Assembly: GCA_002413095.1 (NCBI GenBank)
Contig: DHWI01000019.1
Coordinates: forward strand, 1-13,977
Reading direction: 5' to 3'
Length of the DNA: 13,977 bases
Source of the DNA: Thermoleophilia bacterium UBA5186
GTDB taxonomy: Bacteria; Actinomycetota; Thermoleophilia; Gaiellales; Gaiellaceae
The notes under the pieces are model-generated. The model was not told where the DNA came from, did not search any database, and was given only the letters and a program-made list of their open reading frames with translations. Shown here piece after piece: positions 13,427 through 13,977 of this stretch; the first letter of the stretch is position 1, and each line of letters starts with the position of its first letter. The translations under genes were made by a program, and so were the position numbers.

Positions 13427-13615
13427 CGAGATGGCCGCTAGACCGCGCAACGAAGCCATTTCTGGAGGCAGTATCAACAGGCGTAGGGTTGGCCAGCGGC
13501 GTCGCTCCTTTGTATTGGTATCGAAAGCCGCCTCGCGCGTCCGCTCGCAGGCGATTCCGGCCGGAGTCGATGTGACCGTGCCGGTGCCGCATAGTTCCTC
13601 GAGCACGACGCCGAG
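13418..13615 (-). pseudogene. decayed InlB-like repeat domain after an in-frame stop
   Basis: Directly behind the TAA (13616-13618) of the choice-of-anchor Q frame, the same frame continues with GTGTVTSTPAGIACERT and AAFDT. This matches the opening of a divergent InlB-like domain (GxGTVTSxPAGIxCxxTCxxxF). The continuation, PLANPTPVDTASRNGFVARSSG, lies in a second frame, as expected after a frameshift. It reads as the broken C-terminal domain of the neighbouring protein. The call rests on motif resemblance only. Confidence 0.45.
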
Positions 13616-13977
13616 TTACGGCCGGGGAGCCGCGCCGAACTCGTAGGCGCCGATGTCGGGTGAGCTCTCGCGTAGGCCGTTATCAATATCAACCGTAGGT
13701 GCACCGCTGGCTGTACCTGCATTGATCGCCGGGCTGCCCGCCTGCAGATGCACGTCTTGCGCGCTCACAAAGAGGGGATCGACACCGATGAGCGATGTGA
13801 TGATCGTCAGGGGGGTCATTGAGAAAGCGGGTCCGCCCATGTCGCCGAAGTGGCTTCCGTTCATCCAGAAGATCGAGTTCTGCACCTTCACGTTCAAGGC
13901 CTGGTTATTGGAACCTAATCTTGCCGGAAAGACGAGCGCGCCATCATTGAAGGCAAACGTGTCGTTGACGATCTGTA
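13616..13977 (-). CDS. choice-of-anchor Q / beta-helix protein, C-terminal part (5' end outside window)
   Basis: The minus-strand frame is open from the window edge to the TAA at 13616-13618, about 119 residues. It shows NSIFWMNG, then DPLFVSAQDVHLQAGSPAINAGT and SSPDIGAYEFG, the hallmark end of right-handed parallel beta-helix exported proteins with a choice-of-anchor Q domain (DPxFvn...ylL..gSPAIDaG...DiGAyE). These are surface or secreted proteins, often large, so most of the gene lies beyond the window. After the stop a degraded InlB-like domain continues in frame, so this copy may have lost its original C-terminus. No internal start needs to be assumed. Confidence 0.8.
   Translation of the reverse strand, partial: QIVNDTFAFNDGALVFPARLGSNNQALNVKVQNSIFWMNGSHFGDMGGPAFSMTPLTIITSLIGVDPLFVSAQDVHLQAGSPAINAGTASGAPTVDIDNGLRESSPDIGAYEFGAAPRP

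Noticed and set aside
1..13977. CRISPR array
   Set aside because: No regularly spaced repeat series was seen; the only short tandem repeats are the 11-bp-spaced operators and the IS-like units near 13.3 kb.

Overview
The window reads as high-GC DNA from an actinomycete-like bacterium. Evidence is the dense GC-rich coding, frequent GTG starts, and chains of 4-nt start/stop overlaps. The secreted proteins with choice-of-anchor and InlB-like repeat domains fit Thermoleophilia (Solirubrobacterales/Gaiellales type), but that placement is inference. The window splits at about 10.94 kb into an orderly functional cluster on the left and a lower-GC mosaic of fragments on the right.

Left part, 0.6-10.9 kb: a two-component system sits between two paralogous redox modules. 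On the minus strand, reading from 3487 down to 611, lie a heme-type membrane protein, a 112-aa single-span membrane protein, an ApbE-type FAD:protein FMN transferase and a ferric-reductase-like transmembrane protein (FRT1). On the plus strand from 3581 lie an OmpR-type response regulator, its histidine kinase and a secreted six-blade Kelch protein, followed by a strong hairpin. A second plus-strand operon from 6882 repeats the theme: small single-span protein, a second ApbE, FRT2, a NuoF-like flavoprotein and a short ferredoxin. Genes within each operon mostly overlap by 1-10 nt.

All three promoter regions carry the same element, CTCAT-N6-CTCATCT, with two half-sites exactly 11 bp apart. It occurs in divergent orientation between the left operon and the regulator gene, and once ahead of the right operon. 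The spacing is typical of OmpR-family binding sites, so the natural reading is that this regulator controls itself and both redox operons. A plausible working model is electron flow from NADH through the NuoF-like protein and ferredoxin to the di-heme FRT proteins, and then to an extracytoplasmic acceptor, with ApbE supplying covalent FMN. No recognisable FMN-binding acceptor domain is encoded here, so the acceptor is unknown.

Right part, 10.94-13.98 kb: the ferredoxin reading frame runs into the 5' half of a tRNA-Arg(CCT) gene that breaks off in its anticodon stem. Beyond this are a segment rich in potential RNA helices, two small unrecognised ORFs and about 450 bp without a clear gene. Next come a secreted protein with an InlB-like repeat, a 33-bp perfect hairpin and an ABC-F ATPase C-terminal fragment cut just after its SHD motif. 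The window ends with insertion-sequence-like terminal repeats and the C-terminal part of a choice-of-anchor Q (beta-helix) protein followed by a decayed domain. This looks like an integration or recombination scar zone.
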